From Acidobacteriota bacterium (GTDB lineage: Bacteria; Acidobacteriota; Terriglobia; Terriglobales; Acidobacteriaceae), in contig JAJZNH010001027.1 of assembly GCA_021811745.1 (NCBI GenBank), positions 1-7,031 of the forward strand: a DNA stretch of 7,031 nt, read 5' to 3'. Of this stretch, positions 6,134-7,031 are shown in pieces (the first letter of the stretch is position 1; the number at the start of each line of letters is the position of its first letter). A model generated the notes under the pieces. The model did no database searches. It was not told the DNA's origin and worked only from the letters and a program-made list of their open reading frames with translations. Made by a program: the position numbers and the translations under genes.

Positions 6134-6149
6134 AGATGCACCGGCATCT
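6134..6149 (+). repeat. Small hairpin in the leader of the AAA+ ATPase gene
   Basis: AGATGC (6134-6139) and GCATCT (6144-6149) pair across the 4-base loop ACCG, about 33 bases before ATG 6182. A competing stem, CCGGC with GCCGG just downstream, overlaps it. This could be leader structure or chance in GC-rich DNA. Confidence 0.25.
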
Positions 6150-6181
6150 TCCGCCGGCCCATGAGCTAGGCTTGAAGGCAG

Positions 6182-6949
6182 ATGACTGTTTGTGCGATCT
6201 GCGATGGAATCGGGCTGGTCCGGGTGATGGACAGCGCCGGGAAGTGGGTGTCTCGTCCCTGCGAGTGCCAGGTGATCGAACGCCAGGAGCGGCGCCTTGC
6301 CGCTGCGCATATCCCCGAGCGCTACCGGCATTGTTCATTGGATACATTTGAGACTGGATTCAAGGGAGCGAATCCTTCACTGGCCAAAGCGCTCATCACC
6401 GCCCGCAAGTTCACTGAGGCGTATCCGGTGGATACCGAAGGCAATGGCCTGCTCTTTGTCGGCACCGCGGGCCTGGGCAAAACGCACCTGGCCGTGGGCA
6501 TTTTGCAGCGTCTGGTGCTTGACCGCGGCGTCAAGGGCCTTTTCTGCGACTACCGCGAGTTGCTCAAGAACATCCAGAACAGCTATAACCCGCAGGTCAA
6601 TACGACGGAGCTGGAACTGCTCAAGCCGGTCTTCGCCGCCGAGGTGCTTGTCCTCGACGACCTGGGAGCACAGAGGCCGAACGAGTGGGTTTCCGATACG
6701 GTAGCGTTTATCCTCAACACCCGCTACAACGACAAGTTGACCACCATCATCACGACAAACTGGGTCGATCTGCCGGCCGGCGCCGGCTTTCAGGCGGATA
6801 AAGACGGCGCCAAGCCCGCCCGGAACGAGGAAACCCTCGGGGATCGCATTGGAGAGCGCATGCGCTCCCGGCTTGCCGAGATGTGTTTTCGTGTCGAGAT
6901 GGTCGGTATAGACTTCCGTCAGACCGTGAAACGCGCGCGCTTTGGATAG
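6182..6949 (+). CDS. DnaC/IstB-type AAA+ ATPase with N-terminal cysteine cluster
   Basis: The 255-residue protein resembles helicase loaders of the DnaC/DnaI group, which share their ATPase fold with the transposition helper IstB. C4, C7, C27 and C29 (CAICDG and PCECQ) form a probable zinc-binding head, as in DnaI-like loaders. The ATPase core shows Walker A GTAGLGKT (94-101), Walker B VLVLDD (155-160), a sensor-1 region ITTNW (190-194) and the GERMRSRL segment (224-231) typical of this group. Its length is close to that of E. coli DnaC. No IstA transposase or terminal inverted repeats are seen beside it, which favours a chromosomal loader or DNA-processing role over an insertion-sequence helper, but the window ends soon after. 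The start is fixed by a TGA nine bases upstream in frame. The Shine-Dalgarno (GAAGG, three bases from ATG) is tight and weak. Partner helicase unknown. Confidence 0.9.
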   Translation: MTVCAICDGIGLVRVMDSAGKWVSRPCECQVIERQERRLAAAHIPERYRHCSLDTFETGFKGANPSLAKALITARKFTEAYPVDTEGNGLLFVGTAGLGKTHLAVGILQRLVLDRGVKGLFCDYRELLKNIQNSYNPQVNTTELELLKPVFAAEVLVLDDLGAQRPNEWVSDTVAFILNTRYNDKLTTIITTNWVDLPAGAGFQADKDGAKPARNEETLGDRIGERMRSRLAEMCFRVEMVGIDFRQTVKRARFG

Positions 6950-7017
6950 AGGCTGGCCCGCCCTTTGCCCGGTGTGGGCCATATGCAGCAAGACTGGGCG
7001 CCTTTCTTTTAAAACAC

Positions 7018-7030
7018 GAGGTCTGGTATG
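7018..7030 (+). promoter_or_regulatory. Shine-Dalgarno and ATG of a possible next gene cut by the window end
   Basis: GAGG (7018-7021) is followed after six bases by ATG (7028-7030), 78 bases past the AAA+ ATPase stop codon on the same strand. Spacing is ideal for translation initiation, so a co-oriented gene may begin here. Only four coding bases are visible, so nothing can be said about the product. Confidence 0.3.
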
Positions 7031-7031
7031 C

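Noticed and set aside
5620..6162. Minus-strand open frame of 180 codons overlapping the SGNH hydrolase
   Set aside because: The competing frame contains the signal peptide and GDSIT motif of the hydrolase; this one is Arg-rich and motif-free.
6954..6981. TGGCCC...GGGCCA inverted repeat as a terminator of the AAA+ ATPase gene
   Set aside because: The 6-bp stem encloses a 16-base loop and is not followed by a T-run.
6377..6991. Minus-strand open frame of 204 codons
   Set aside because: It is antisense to the AAA+ ATPase, which has intact Walker A and Walker B motifs.
6983..7012. Nine-codon open frame after the AAA+ ATPase gene (possible leader peptide)
   Set aside because: It has no ribosome binding site, no run of regulatory codons and no following attenuator. 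A frame this short is expected by chance.

Overview
The window comes from a GC-rich bacterial chromosome. I infer the phylum Acidobacteriota from three things: a periplasmic propeller sensor fused to GGDEF, a DusB/L31/SGNH-hydrolase neighbourhood, and imperfect 7-bp repeats between genes. This rests on general familiarity, not on a search. No rRNA, tRNA, CRISPR array or recognisable transposase is visible.

Layout. Bases 1-2838 (minus strand) hold most of one large gene: a signal peptide, 14 propeller repeats, a Y_Y_Y-type domain, one membrane helix, a coiled coil and a GGEEF diguanylate cyclase domain. The window edge cuts its last residues. After a 288-bp gap come, all on the minus strand, dusB (tRNA dihydrouridine synthase), rpmE (ribosomal protein L31) and a secreted SGNH/GDSL-type hydrolase. 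On the plus strand, divergent from the hydrolase, is a DnaC/IstB-type AAA+ ATPase with an N-terminal cysteine cluster (6182-6949). A Shine-Dalgarno plus ATG at the right edge may start another gene.

How the genes relate. Translation (L31), tRNA modification (DusB), envelope or substrate hydrolysis (SGNH) and replication or helicase loading (DnaC-like) are mainly housekeeping and show no single shared pathway. The propeller-GGDEF protein is a self-contained signalling device: it would sense outside the inner membrane and make c-di-GMP inside.

The most unusual signal is not a gene. It is a family of imperfect 7-bp tandem repeats (typical unit CTGRTCN, with an AGCTNNC variant). One array (5048-5131) supplies the last codons and stop of the hydrolase gene. 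A second, in inverted orientation, lies at 4880-4921. A third (4147-4202) lies in frame inside dusB, within a stretch of about 36 residues that E. coli DusB lacks. AGCT-type units in inverted orientation lie at 4378-4398 and 4473-4500, next to the dusB start. This looks like a small spreading repeat family that invades gene ends and one conserved enzyme.
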